IMG/VR virus record: IMGVR_UViG_3300046507_000907
Location: 1 to 43,834 of that record
Source of the DNA: a virus
Strand: one strand, 5' to 3'
Length of the DNA stretch: 43,834 nucleotides
Position numbers and translations under genes: made by a program. The notes beneath the pieces were generated by a model that saw only the letters and a list, made by a program, of their open reading frames with translations, ran no database searches and was not told the DNA's origin. Shown here piece after piece: positions 34,825-43,402 of this stretch. Each line of letters starts with the position of its first letter. Positions within the stretch are counted from its first letter, which is position 1.

Positions 34825-36555
34825 TTACCTACGAGCTAGGTGTCCGAAAGGACGAACTTCTTTAGGTGTCTCTTGTTCAATAACAAGACCAGCCGAAGCC
34901 TTTGCACCCTCTACTACAATATCTTCTTCAACTTCCTCAGTTGATGCTATTGCTTCTTCTTCAACTTCTTCCGAAGCCACAACAACCTCTTTATTCACAC
35001 CAGCAACCTCAACCAATAGTTCTTTATGGTCTGCGAAAGCTTCATCTGTCATTGTTTTAATACGAGCAGTTTCTTTTTCTAGGCGTGAACCTGTGAATAC
35101 GATACCAACAGATTCTAAATCCGATAGGCGACTTGCAAGAATTTTATCTGCTTCTAATTCAGCGAAACGAGCTTCAAATTCTTCAACTTTAGTTGCAAGA
35201 GCTTGCTTTGCGTCTTTTTCTGCTTCAAGTTCTGCTCTCAAGGAAGCAATTGTAGTTTCAAGTTCGCTAGTTGCGCTTGCTTGTTCTACTACTTCTTGAG
35301 TCGCTACAGCTTCTTCAACAACTGGTGCTTCTTCTTCTGTTGCAATTACAACTTCTGGTTCAGCAACTACAGGTGTTTCTAATTCAGTAGCTACTACATT
35401 CTCTTTAGCCATTTCTTCAATAGCTCCTTCCTGTAAAATTATTTCGCTAGCGTTAGCTAGGTCAATCAATAGTCCATCCTCGCTATTACTAAACGAAGTC
35501 TTGTAAGACTTAATGCTCATTGGATGTGGTTGAGAATAGTCTATAACATCGTATGTTATATAATCTTCTGCGACCTTCCTAAAGTATACTTCTGTAAATT
35601 CACTATTTAATGCGCTAGCTAATGCTTCGCTAATTTTATCCTCAATTACTTCTTCTTCGCTAGCTGTATTTCTATAATAAGCTGTGCTAATTGAAGTTAC
35701 CTCTGAGAATAAAGTATTAATAGAACTACGAACTTCTGCTATCACTTGTTCTTTAGTTTTTAGCTTGTCCGTATTGAACTTGCCAACAATAGAACTCTTA
35801 GCTTTGTCAAAAGCTTTAATATACTTGGCGATTGCCATTGCATTGCTGTCTTGCTTGTTTACGGTTTTCCTTGTGAAGTCATTTACCACTCTTAGAATTT
35901 CAGCCGCTTTCTCTTGAGACATAAGGCCGTCTTCACCAAGCAGATTTTCTTCTAGTTCTAATTGTTTTGCTACTGCTAGGAATACTGCTTTTTTATCAGC
36001 AGGATTCGCTACAACACCAACGCCACCGAATACAACACCTGTGAAGATTCGAGCTACGCTCTTGCCCATATACTGTCTACCGACATAAGGGATGATTCCC
36101 ATTTTCTCAGCAGTCGCTTGGTCAAAGATTTGGTCACCCAATTGGTAATTAGCATCCTTGTAATAGCACTCCATTGATAGCCTTAGTCCACCGTTAGCAG
36201 ACTTCTCTTTTACTTGACTAGCTAGCTCTGGATAGATAAACTTCCAGATAACACCTGTTGCTTCGATAAAGCCTACGCCAGATGCATCTTCTTTGTACTC
36301 ACTATCAAGAATTGTCCCGATAATTGGTTGACCATGCTCCCAATCTACAGGTTTATTTCTTGGAGTATATTGTGCTTGCTTTAGGACTTCGTTGGTGAAT
36401 GTGTCACCGTTAGCGTTCTTGGTTGCATGACATAAGATGAACTTAATGTACATCAAGTCAGGGTCAAGTTGAGGAACTTCCTCGTAGCCGCCAACGGCAA
36501 CTTCTACATCCATCCTATGGTATCCTTGTGCAAGCAGTAATTCGTTAGAATCCAC
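34825..36555 (-). CDS. Prohead protease fused to scaffold-like coiled coil
   Basis: This 576-residue protein starts at GTG 36555 behind AGGTGG. Residues about 30-195 match the prohead protease fold: VDWEHGQPIIG with likely catalytic His74, LRLSMECYY with likely Ser127, and the closing GVGVVANPADKKAVF. Residues about 200-400 are helical. Residues about 385-480 are a highly acidic region with a long coiled coil (LETTIASLRAELEAEKDAKQ and on), typical of capsid scaffolds, ending in the basic patch RPFGHLARR. In HK97 the protease is separate and the scaffold is part of the capsid protein. Here protease and scaffold seem joined, which matches the lack of a delta domain in the capsid protein. The third catalytic residue was not identified. 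Confidence 0.82.
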   Translation of the reverse strand: MDSNELLLAQGYHRMDVEVAVGGYEEVPQLDPDLMYIKFILCHATKNANGDTFTNEVLKQAQYTPRNKPVDWEHGQPIIGTILDSEYKEDASGVGFIEATGVIWKFIYPELASQVKEKSANGGLRLSMECYYKDANYQLGDQIFDQATAEKMGIIPYVGRQYMGKSVARIFTGVVFGGVGVVANPADKKAVFLAVAKQLELEENLLGEDGLMSQEKAAEILRVVNDFTRKTVNKQDSNAMAIAKYIKAFDKAKSSIVGKFNTDKLKTKEQVIAEVRSSINTLFSEVTSISTAYYRNTASEEEVIEDKISEALASALNSEFTEVYFRKVAEDYITYDVIDYSQPHPMSIKSYKTSFSNSEDGLLIDLANASEIILQEGAIEEMAKENVVATELETPVVAEPEVVIATEEEAPVVEEAVATQEVVEQASATSELETTIASLRAELEAEKDAKQALATKVEEFEARFAELEADKILASRLSDLESVGIVFTGSRLEKETARIKTMTDEAFADHKELLVEVAGVNKEVVVASEEVEEEAIASTEEVEEDIVVEGAKASAGLVIEQETPKEVRPFGHLARR

Positions 36556-36569
36556 GCTTCCACCACCTA

Positions 36570-38831
36570 TTAGTTAAAATGTAATGTACATCTACAACCG
36601 CTATGTGGTCTAGGAGGAACATCGGCTATTCCGAAAGACCTACCATGCAAACCACGACAAGTGTTACATGTTCTATCATCTAAATGAGCTTGCCATATAG
36701 CTGTTCGCTTTCCGACCATTTCATTCCCAATAATAGATGCTTGCCTAACGGCTTCGACTATGCCAGATTGCGAAATTAATCCAACTCTGTATTTGTTCGC
36801 CGCGAAAACTCCATTGATTACATCATTGATTGGCTTGCCACTATTAAAGGCTTTTTTAATTTCCTCAATAATGTCATTTGCGAGTTTCATCACATATCCA
36901 TCATTCCAGTCCCTTAAATCGCGTTGCATTAAAACAGCGCTTGTGTTTCTGGTTTCAGTATAATTTGAGATTTCATCGTCAAATGTGTCGTCAATATATT
37001 TGTAACCAACTTGGCTAATCACTTTAAACAAACTTAAAATTGCACTAGCAATCAAAATCTCTTTCACTCTATCTTCCTCGTCCTTGTGCTGTTCGACTAT
37101 GCGTTCAACCTCAGATTCGATAAAAAGATATTGCGAACTTAGCTCATTTGCATAGTCTTCCTCTGCTTCGCTATAAGATGCTGTAGCCTTACGCGCTTTA
37201 GGAGCTTTGCCGCTGTTTGATTCAGGATTTGTCTTTCTTTGCTTTTGCTTTGTTCCTTTTGGAGCGCCGCCTGTTGGCGCTGGTGCTGAGTTTCCACCTT
37301 GGAACGGTTGTTCTGGCGGGAAGAATAGTTCAGCATTTTTATCATTGCGCTTCTTCATATCGACTACAGCGTTATATTCACGACCTGTTTCAGTCAGAAT
37401 ATCTTCTTCGTCAATCAAGCCACGGTCATACATAGCCAATAGTACATCGCTGATATATGTATCTTCGCGTAGGTTCATTTTATTAAATCTAACTTTTGGG
37501 AAAGACTTAAATCCATTCTCCCTAGCAATTCTCCTATATTCGTTTTCAATCCAATATTTGACTTTATTCCTCGCGTTTTCAAGTCTTTCAATAAAGGAAA
37601 GAATCGAAATCCAAGAGTTAGAGAAGTTACTACCGCTTCCTCCACCGCCGCCATCAAGTAGCGAACGGCTTACGCCTAGGCCAGCCATAATATCCTCATT
37701 AACCTGTGCGTATTTATCGCCAGTCAATGTATCAATACCTTCTGGCTTATGGAATGTAACTTTCAAAGTATGATTCCAGAAAACAGTATAAGCCTTGTTA
37801 GGAGTCTGGAATAATGCCGCTACTGCTTCTAAGTCTTCATCAGTGGCAGGAAAATCCTTATCACCGATTGTTACCGTTACTAGCTGGTTAACTAGTCCTT
37901 CAATAGTTGACATATCCATTAATCTAAGTTTTGCCTTATACATGATAGGCTCGAATACTCTCTCAAGGAATGGAGAAGCATAGCGCTCGTAATCCATTTT
38001 CTTGCGAGTAATTCTGCTTGTTAGCTCTGGATTTAATGTAACAAAAGTACCGCCATTTCTAACATCCCTAGCAATATCGGGAGGAATATCTTGAATAGTA
38101 TTACTAGTAGGACTAGAGTCTCTTAATAGATTAGACATTTCATCAGTAACTTTCAATTGAACACGCTCTGTGTTAGCGAACATTGAGCCGTTAACATAGA
38201 CATTCATTGGATTAAGAACTGAATATCCAGATGGGAATTGATATTCTTGAATATCTACCTCGCCGGAAACTGCCTTTCTCCTTTTGCGTTTTACTTTTGC
38301 ATTATCTTGACTACGATAAACAGTTACATTGCCCGAACGGTAATACTCTAAGAATATTTTTTCAAGCAGTTCATTGATGTTCATTTCTTCACACCATTTG
38401 TCATATATCTTTTTAACTTCTGCATCATCACACTCATTAGTGAAGCCGCTTGCGCTAAAGTCAACCATCATATCAATAACTGAACCGACAATTGGCTCTT
38501 TAAAATATAACTCAACTGCTAGCTTAATCTTCTTGTGTGGGTCAATTGGTAGGTTAGCGTAGACTTGAGTATATGGAGAATCGTTTGATGTAAACGGATA
38601 ACCGCCTTGTCGCGCCGATGGTTCATAACGACTCATTACACTACCTTTTCCAAGTTGATAGTTGCCGCGAGAGCCTTCATCAGATATTTGAATATTTTCA
38701 GTGCCATTGAACATATCCATATATTCTTTTAAGTTATCGGCTGATACAGAGAAGGTAACTTGTTTTCGCCCTTCGCCTAAGTCTTGCGTAGAAACGATAT
38801 TATCATTTGCCTTCTGTAGTTCATCGCTCAT
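36570..38831 (-). CDS. Portal protein fused to MuF-like domain
   Basis: This 753-residue protein starts at ATG 38831 behind AAAGGGGGAG. Residues about 70-490 follow SPP1-type portals: LPIDPHKKIKLAVELYFKEP, a clip and stem helix region, the YASPFLERVFEPIM helix, and PEGIDTLTGDKYAQVNEDIM. A disordered Pro, Lys and Gln rich linker (about 500-550) leads to a helical part and the MuF ending AIWQAHLDDRTCNTCRGLHG with HSGCRCTLHFN (four Cys and His in the pattern of phage head morphogenesis proteins). Portals are usually 450-550 residues with MuF as a separate gene. The dodecameric portal should carry 12 internal MuF domains. Confidence 0.9.
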   Translation of the reverse strand: MSDELQKANDNIVSTQDLGEGRKQVTFSVSADNLKEYMDMFNGTENIQISDEGSRGNYQLGKGSVMSRYEPSARQGGYPFTSNDSPYTQVYANLPIDPHKKIKLAVELYFKEPIVGSVIDMMVDFSASGFTNECDDAEVKKIYDKWCEEMNINELLEKIFLEYYRSGNVTVYRSQDNAKVKRKRRKAVSGEVDIQEYQFPSGYSVLNPMNVYVNGSMFANTERVQLKVTDEMSNLLRDSSPTSNTIQDIPPDIARDVRNGGTFVTLNPELTSRITRKKMDYERYASPFLERVFEPIMYKAKLRLMDMSTIEGLVNQLVTVTIGDKDFPATDEDLEAVAALFQTPNKAYTVFWNHTLKVTFHKPEGIDTLTGDKYAQVNEDIMAGLGVSRSLLDGGGGGSGSNFSNSWISILSFIERLENARNKVKYWIENEYRRIARENGFKSFPKVRFNKMNLREDTYISDVLLAMYDRGLIDEEDILTETGREYNAVVDMKKRNDKNAELFFPPEQPFQGGNSAPAPTGGAPKGTKQKQRKTNPESNSGKAPKARKATASYSEAEEDYANELSSQYLFIESEVERIVEQHKDEEDRVKEILIASAILSLFKVISQVGYKYIDDTFDDEISNYTETRNTSAVLMQRDLRDWNDGYVMKLANDIIEEIKKAFNSGKPINDVINGVFAANKYRVGLISQSGIVEAVRQASIIGNEMVGKRTAIWQAHLDDRTCNTCRGLHGRSFGIADVPPRPHSGCRCTLHFN

Positions 38832-38895
38832 TGCAACTGCTCCCCCTTTCTGTTCTAATATTATATTTAAGAATAAATCCTAAAACTCCCCACTT

Positions 38896-40545
38896 TTACC
38901 AACGACTTTCTGTATTAGTTAAATATGAGGTTCTTGCAAACCCTTTCGCTAGTTTAGGTACAGGTGGGCCAGCTATATCTCTCTGTAGCTCCCTTGCTCC
39001 TTGACAAGCTAATAGGAAAGCGGAGTATCTATCTTTCTTCATTCTCTGCTTCGGAGTATCGAAGTGACTCATACCGCTCTTTAATGGAGTGGTAACAATA
39101 GTCATTGTCTCTTGAATCATATCATCAATCTCAGAGAAAATTTCCTCATACTTCTTTTCTGCCGATGGCGGTTGTGAAGGAAGCACAACTCTCCTTTGCT
39201 CCAAGTCAGCACGCAAATCATAGTTCATGCTGTTAATTGAAGTAGCAGAGAAAACTTGCATTCTTAAAATCCTTCTACCAGATTGATATTGAAGTTCTTC
39301 ATCATCCATATCAATAAGTGCCGCTTCGTTAACATACTTCTCGGTTTCTGGATTATAATAAGCATATTCTTCTCCAAGATAGTCTTTTAATGTCAGTCCA
39401 CCACCACCGTTATCCATGTGTACCCTTACGACTTCCGCGCCATTTCTCTCATATGTTCTGACCATGTTTCTAATGAAGTCATGCATTTGAGGGAATGTGT
39501 GTCTATGTAATGAATAACAAGCTACTACCTTATTAGGCATACCAAGGCGAATTACTACTAGTGCGAAGTTATCACCGCTACGAGCAGGGTCAATACCAAA
39601 TACATATTGCGCTCCCCTTTCGCCCTCAATTTCAATAAGCACTGATGCCCTTCTTGCACCGTTAACCAATCCAGCAGGAAAGAATCCGTCTGAATCCGGC
39701 GGGAATAAACATAGGTATTCCATTTGATATTGAAGTTCAGTAAGTGTTGACCTTGCCTCTTTAAGTACCGCTTCGTCCATCCATCCCGGAGGCATATCTT
39801 CTACTGTATAAATATGTAGGCCATAGTTCGTATCGTACTTAGGTGATTTAGGGTCAATCCTTTCTTGATACAGCATGAACCTTTCATATAGATGATTGAA
39901 CTGGAAATAAGCAGAACTTGCCATAACCAAGTGGTTCTTACGACCAGTGGTATCAAACGGGTCTTGCTTGGTGTTCATCATCGGCAAGATAACTGTGTTG
40001 ATAATGTCAGAAGGAACTTGTGCTACTTCATCCAGTACCAATGTGTTGGCACGCGCACCACGAATCTTTTGTCCATCACCTAGCGGATAAGCTATAATTT
40101 TAGAGCCGCCTTCTAAATGCATTTCGCATGAGTTTGGCCCTTTGGTCGGGTCTTTCTCGGTTGCTTGTCTTAATAGCGGAGATTCATCATGGAACTTAAC
40201 AATCTCGTCAAAAGTAAACTGTGCTTGACGATAAGAGCTAGATGCAATTACACATTTTTCGCGTGGATATAGCATTGCTTTTAGTACGCAATATAGCGCA
40301 AGCAAGAAAGTTTTACCGCCACCACGGGTTAGGATTAGTAGATTAAACTGATGATTCCACAATCCTCTTATAATTAATCGCTGATGCACAGCTAGGCGAC
40401 ATGGCTTATCATTTCGGATAAGTAACCTTGCCGCCGCTACATCTGGATTTGCTATGAAAAATTCTACCATTTGCCTTTGTTCATCAGTTAGGGACGTTGT
40501 ATCCTTACCAATGAAATCAAGGCTATTATTCTTCTTCGCCGCCAT
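38896..40545 (-). CDS. terL: Terminase large subunit
   Basis: The DNA packaging motor has 549 residues from ATG 40545. GAGGT lies 9 bases before this ATG, while an in-frame TTG at 40554 is only 2 bases from it. Walker A is LTRGGGKT near residues 72-79, Walker B is LVLDEVAQ near 169-176, with Glu173 as catalytic carboxylate. The C-terminal RNase H-like nuclease shows FGIDPARSGDNF (Asp319), VHMDNGGGGL (Asp378) and a last Asp in the KKDRYSAFLL helix. The 5' end overlaps the small subunit gene by 20 bases. All signature residues are present, so the motor should be active. Confidence 0.96.
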   Translation of the reverse strand: MAAKKNNSLDFIGKDTTSLTDEQRQMVEFFIANPDVAAARLLIRNDKPCRLAVHQRLIIRGLWNHQFNLLILTRGGGKTFLLALYCVLKAMLYPREKCVIASSSYRQAQFTFDEIVKFHDESPLLRQATEKDPTKGPNSCEMHLEGGSKIIAYPLGDGQKIRGARANTLVLDEVAQVPSDIINTVILPMMNTKQDPFDTTGRKNHLVMASSAYFQFNHLYERFMLYQERIDPKSPKYDTNYGLHIYTVEDMPPGWMDEAVLKEARSTLTELQYQMEYLCLFPPDSDGFFPAGLVNGARRASVLIEIEGERGAQYVFGIDPARSGDNFALVVIRLGMPNKVVACYSLHRHTFPQMHDFIRNMVRTYERNGAEVVRVHMDNGGGGLTLKDYLGEEYAYYNPETEKYVNEAALIDMDDEELQYQSGRRILRMQVFSATSINSMNYDLRADLEQRRVVLPSQPPSAEKKYEEIFSEIDDMIQETMTIVTTPLKSGMSHFDTPKQRMKKDRYSAFLLACQGARELQRDIAGPPVPKLAKGFARTSYLTNTESRW

Positions 40546-41203
40546 CTTCTTCAACTACCTCGTACTCAGCATCAATAGTTTGGGCTTCGCGCACTTTCTT
40601 TCTACTCAAGAACGCTTCTTCTTCTTCCCTTTGTTGTTGCAAGTCCTCCTGCAAACTACCCGACATAAGCTCCCTTGCAAATTGCTGTGCAAGAGTACCG
40701 ATGCTGATTGCTGTTAATTTGTCGTCTTGATTAATACGCTGTTTTCTCAGTGCGCCTAATGCGTCAAGATTCTTATTTAACCTGTTTGTGATTTCCGTTA
40801 GTGGTCTATCAATATCCATTGAAGGACTTTGAAACTGAGCCTTCATCACTCGATACAGTCTTACTTTATCAATGAGAACAAGTTCGAGAATTGTCTTATC
40901 GGCAGACTCGTTAATGTCGTAGTCTTTCTTAAATTCTTCTGCGAATTGTTGATACATTTCTTGTTCATCTTGGTCGAGCAGACGCATAATGTAGCCACCA
41001 TGTTTCGTAGCCGCTTGCGATTGGTTATTTTGACCTGTACGCAGATTAGCCAATGACTTCATCTTCCCCTCTACGGTTTTCGGGCCAGTTAGATTTTTTG
41101 CCCTCGCCGCTGTTTGTGGATTGCTTGTATATATAGTTGTTTGCTTCCATTCTTTTGAAGCGATTTTCAACTTTTCTTCTTCTGTTAAGCTTCTTACAGT
41201 CAT
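40526..41203 (-). CDS. terS: Terminase small subunit (probable)
   Basis: This 225-residue protein starts at ATG 41203 behind GGGAGGG. The N-terminus (residues 1-60, basic, KAKNLTGPKTVEGKMKSLANL) could hold the DNA-binding part. The middle is helical (DEQEMYQQFAEEFKKDYDIN, KTILELVLIDKVRLYRVMKA), the central oligomer region of small terminases. The C-terminus is acidic (AEYEVVEEDGGEEE) and would contact the large subunit. It is called by place directly before and overlapping the large subunit gene; sequence families of small terminases are poorly conserved. It is the first gene of the minus-strand late block. Confidence 0.78.
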   Translation of the reverse strand: MTVRSLTEEEKLKIASKEWKQTTIYTSNPQTAARAKNLTGPKTVEGKMKSLANLRTGQNNQSQAATKHGGYIMRLLDQDEQEMYQQFAEEFKKDYDINESADKTILELVLIDKVRLYRVMKAQFQSPSMDIDRPLTEITNRLNKNLDALGALRKQRINQDDKLTAISIGTLAQQFARELMSGSLQEDLQQQREEEEAFLSRKKVREAQTIDAEYEVVEEDGGEEE

Positions 41204-41258
41204 TTATTAGACCCTCCCTTTCTACATATCTTCCAAAGCGTCGAATTTAAATGCGCTC

Positions 41259-41297
41259 TTGACTTTCCGATAATAAAATGGTAAAATATTATCAGAA
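41259..41297 (+). promoter_or_regulatory. Integrase promoter overlapped by inverted repeat
   Basis: TTGACT (41259-41264) and TAAAAT (41282-41287) lie 17 bases apart, a good sigma-A promoter for the recombinase gene. An inverted repeat TTCCGATAATA (41265-41275) and TATTATCAGAA (41287-41297), one mismatch, spaced 11, lies across the -10 and spacer. It could be an operator or the recombinase's own core site. The 120-base gap holds no other signal that I can see, and no consensus promoter for the leftward late block. Confidence 0.75.
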
Positions 41298-41323
41298 GTT
41301 AAATCGGAAGGGGAAAACAAAAA

Positions 41324-42172
41324 ATGCAAAATAAAATTAATGAATTTATAACTTATCTGAAAGTAGAAAAAAACTGCTCAAATAAGACGCTTTCCGACTA
41401 TCGGGGCGACCTCGAACAGTTCTCTAATGAAATGGGTGTCGAATCAATTGAGCAAATCACTAAGCAACTGGTGCGTAGTTTTTTAGCAATTCTGGTTGAG
41501 CATAAAGCAAAGCCAGCAACACGGAATCGGAAGCTGACTACACTTCGTTCTTTCTGTAAATTCCTTTGCGCGGAAGATTACCTAGATAAAAATCCAGTCA
41601 TTGATATTGCCTATGCTAAACTTGAAAAGCGTCTGCCAAAAGTAATGACGGTTGAAACAACCAGCAATATTATTGATTCAGCAGAAGATTGCCCTCGCGA
41701 TAAAGCGGCACTCGAAACACTCTATGGAACAGGTTGCCGGATTGATGAACTAGTCAACATTAAGATTTCTGATATTAATTTTACCGAATCGCAAATACGA
41801 TTAATCGGAAAAGGTGACAAAGAGCGAGTTGTTCCAGTTGCGGTTGGTGCTTTGGTTGCTATCGTTGACTATATCAGCGGCAGAAAAGAGAAAAGCGAAT
41901 GGCTATTCCCTAGTCCTGTTAACATTGGCAAACAAATAACAACAAAAACTATGTACAATGCAGTAGTTAAATATGGCAAAGCTAATGGTGTGCAAACTAA
42001 TCCACATAAGTTCCGTCACTCTATTGCTACCCACCTGTTGTCTAATGGCATGGATATTCGTCAAATCCAAGAATTACTTGGGCACGAAAACATTAATACA
42101 ACCACTATCTATGCACAAGTAGCGATTGAACAAATGTCTAAGCAGTTCCATATTGCTCACCCTCGGGGTTAA
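41324..42172 (+). CDS. XerC/XerD-type tyrosine recombinase
   Basis: This 282-residue DNA breaking-rejoining enzyme starts at ATG 41324 behind GGAAGGGG. The N-terminal core-binding domain (1-95, EFITYLKVEKNCSNKTLSDY) precedes the catalytic domain. The full set of active residues is present: Arg139 (GTGCRIDEL), Lys163 (GKGDKER), His228 and Arg231 (PHKFRHS), His254 (LLGHENI) and Tyr263 (TTIYAQV). Length and motifs are those of Xer enzymes rather than the longer, arm-binding phage integrases. It may integrate the phage at a dif-like site or resolve dimers. It is transcribed against the late block from its own promoter, and its last 35 bases overlap the 3' end of the sigma-like gene. Confidence 0.92.
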   Translation: MQNKINEFITYLKVEKNCSNKTLSDYRGDLEQFSNEMGVESIEQITKQLVRSFLAILVEHKAKPATRNRKLTTLRSFCKFLCAEDYLDKNPVIDIAYAKLEKRLPKVMTVETTSNIIDSAEDCPRDKAALETLYGTGCRIDELVNIKISDINFTESQIRLIGKGDKERVVPVAVGALVAIVDYISGRKEKSEWLFPSPVNIGKQITTKTMYNAVVKYGKANGVQTNPHKFRHSIATHLLSNGMDIRQIQELLGHENINTTTIYAQVAIEQMSKQFHIAHPRG

Positions 42173-42770
42173 TACTATTCTTGATATTTGCTATTCCGCG
42201 ATTCTTAGCACGCGAAACATTTGCTTGATTGATATTTAATTCTTCTGCAATGTCATACTGAGTCATATCGTCTACAAAACACATAAGCAAGATTTCCTTC
42301 TGGCGCGGTGTAAGCTTCGCCAGTTCTTCGTTTATGACTAGCTTTTCAAGGATAAAATCCTCGTTAAAATTCTTATCTTCGTCAATGAAATCATAGAAAC
42401 TCGACTTCGTACCAAACTCATTTCTTATTACCAAAGCGTCTAAGCTAACAGTCATTTTAGTCTCGTCAAAATAGTTCATTTCTTTGCGATAATAGTTCCA
42501 AATCCCGTTTCTCGTTTTGGATACCAAATGGCGTAGTGCTGATGGGTCTTTTGCATCGTCATAATCATAGATTGCCTCAACCAATTTCAAGTCGATTTGT
42601 TGCGCTATATCATCAAACTCAACACCTTTATTGGCGAACTTTTTCGCCAGCGCATATCGGAATGGTTTAAGTTGTTCTAAGATTGTTTCGATTGCTTCTT
42701 TTCTCTCGTCGCGGTCATTTGATAACTGAGCCGTCTTGACAATAAAATTCATCTGTAATTCATTTTCCAT
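42138..42770 (-). CDS. Sigma-70 family-like sigma factor
   Basis: This 210-residue protein starts at ATG 42770 behind a perfect AGGAGGTGA. Residues about 35-97 resemble sigma region 2 (EFDDIAQQIDLKLVEAIYDY, then LRHLVSKTRNGIWNYYRKEM), and residues 152-198 resemble region 4 (KLTPRQKEILLMCFVDDMTQ), with a helix-turn-helix at 169-190 (YDIAEELNINQANVSRAKNR). There is no region 1 or 3, as in short alternative sigmas. The most likely role is directing host RNA polymerase to phage promoters, perhaps those of the late block that begins 1 kb downstream on the same strand. Its ribosome site lies in the last codons of the HNH gene, so translation is probably coupled. Confidence 0.85.
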   Translation of the reverse strand: MENELQMNFIVKTAQLSNDRDERKEAIETILEQLKPFRYALAKKFANKGVEFDDIAQQIDLKLVEAIYDYDDAKDPSALRHLVSKTRNGIWNYYRKEMNYFDETKMTVSLDALVIRNEFGTKSSFYDFIDEDKNFNEDFILEKLVINEELAKLTPRQKEILLMCFVDDMTQYDIAEELNINQANVSRAKNRGIANIKNSINPEGEQYGTA

Positions 42771-42778
42771 TTACTCGT

Positions 42779-43231
42779 TCACCTCCTTTTAGCGATGATT
42801 TGCCTAATTAGCGTCACAGAGACACCGAAAAATTCAGCTATTTCTTCTGCTCTTACATCAAACTCTGTGCGTAAGGTAAAGATAGTCTCTATGTCTGAAT
42901 CAGAAAATTCCTTTTTTCTTCCCTTCGCTAGCCCTGTTGCATACGCATGAATAACATTTTGTGAATGAGTAACCCATTCTAAGTTATCCACCAAATTATT
43001 TTGCTTATTGCCGTCTTTATGATTGATTATTGGGAGTCTTTTGGGATTCGGAATAAAGTTTTCGGCAACCAAACGATGCATTGTCAGTGACTTATTATCC
43101 AGCGAGACTCTTAAGTATCCGTCTTTATCTTTACTGCCGGAAAGAATCCTGTTGTTTTTTAAATTAATAACTTTGCCATTAGCACATATTCCGTAGTTCG
43201 GATGATTCTGGATTTGGATGTGATTTTTCAT
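42779..43231 (-). CDS. Free-standing HNH homing endonuclease
   Basis: This 150-residue nuclease starts at ATG 43231 behind AAAGGAAT. A NUMOD4-like opening (YGICANGKVINLKNNRIL, residues 13-30) leads to an HNH_3 core: His52 (TMHRLVAENFIPNP), His71-Asp73 (NHKDGNKQNN) and Asn83 (NLEWVTHSQN), with His95 near its end. A C-terminal helix-turn-helix (118-150, FDVRAEEIAEFFGVSVTLIRQI) should read DNA. This is the usual make-up of phage homing endonucleases. It ends in the ribosome binding site of the sigma gene. It may be a selfish insertion into this switch region. Confidence 0.9.
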   Translation of the reverse strand: MKNHIQIQNHPNYGICANGKVINLKNNRILSGSKDKDGYLRVSLDNKSLTMHRLVAENFIPNPKRLPIINHKDGNKQNNLVDNLEWVTHSQNVIHAYATGLAKGRKKEFSDSDIETIFTLRTEFDVRAEEIAEFFGVSVTLIRQIIAKRR

Positions 43232-43250
43232 TGTTTTTATTCCTTTCGTA

Positions 43251-43338
43251 AAGGGCCAAGTAGATTGAAGGTTCAGTAGATTGAAGGTTCAGTGTACTTG
43301 ACCCTTCCAGAGAAGGAGTAAGTGTACTTGACCCTTCC
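43251..43338 (-). repeat. Iteron-like array upstream of the HNH gene
   Basis: Two perfect tandem copies of AGTAGATTGAAGGTTC (43259-43274, 43275-43290) are followed by two perfect copies of AGTGTACTTGACCCTTCC (43291-43308, 43321-43338) spaced by 12 bases. Read on the minus strand, both follow GAAnnnTCAAnnnACT with one length change, so they look like four relatives of one site. A part copy AAGGGCCAAGTA in reverse order starts at 43251. Repressor, activator or replication-initiator binding are all possible. Confidence 0.75.
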
Positions 43339-43374
43339 GAAAACCCTTATGTGGCGCGGGTTTGCGGTTTTTCC

Positions 43375-43402
43375 TTGACAAATTCTTTGTTCTATGTATA
43401 AT
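43375..43402 (+). promoter_or_regulatory. Consensus sigma-A promoter 1
   Basis: TTGACA (43375-43380) and TATAAT (43397-43402) lie 16 bases apart. Transcripts would start near 43409 and run through an AT-rich leader without any convincing start codon before the second promoter. It lies between the repeat array and the AT-rich tract. Confidence 0.85.

Noticed and set aside
37207-37773. Plus-strand frame of 188 codons opposite the portal gene
   Set aside because: It has no ribosome site, and a well conserved portal gene lies on the other strand.
43251-43338. CRISPR array
   Set aside because: The repeats are short, tandem or spaced by 12 bases, with no unique spacers of regular length.
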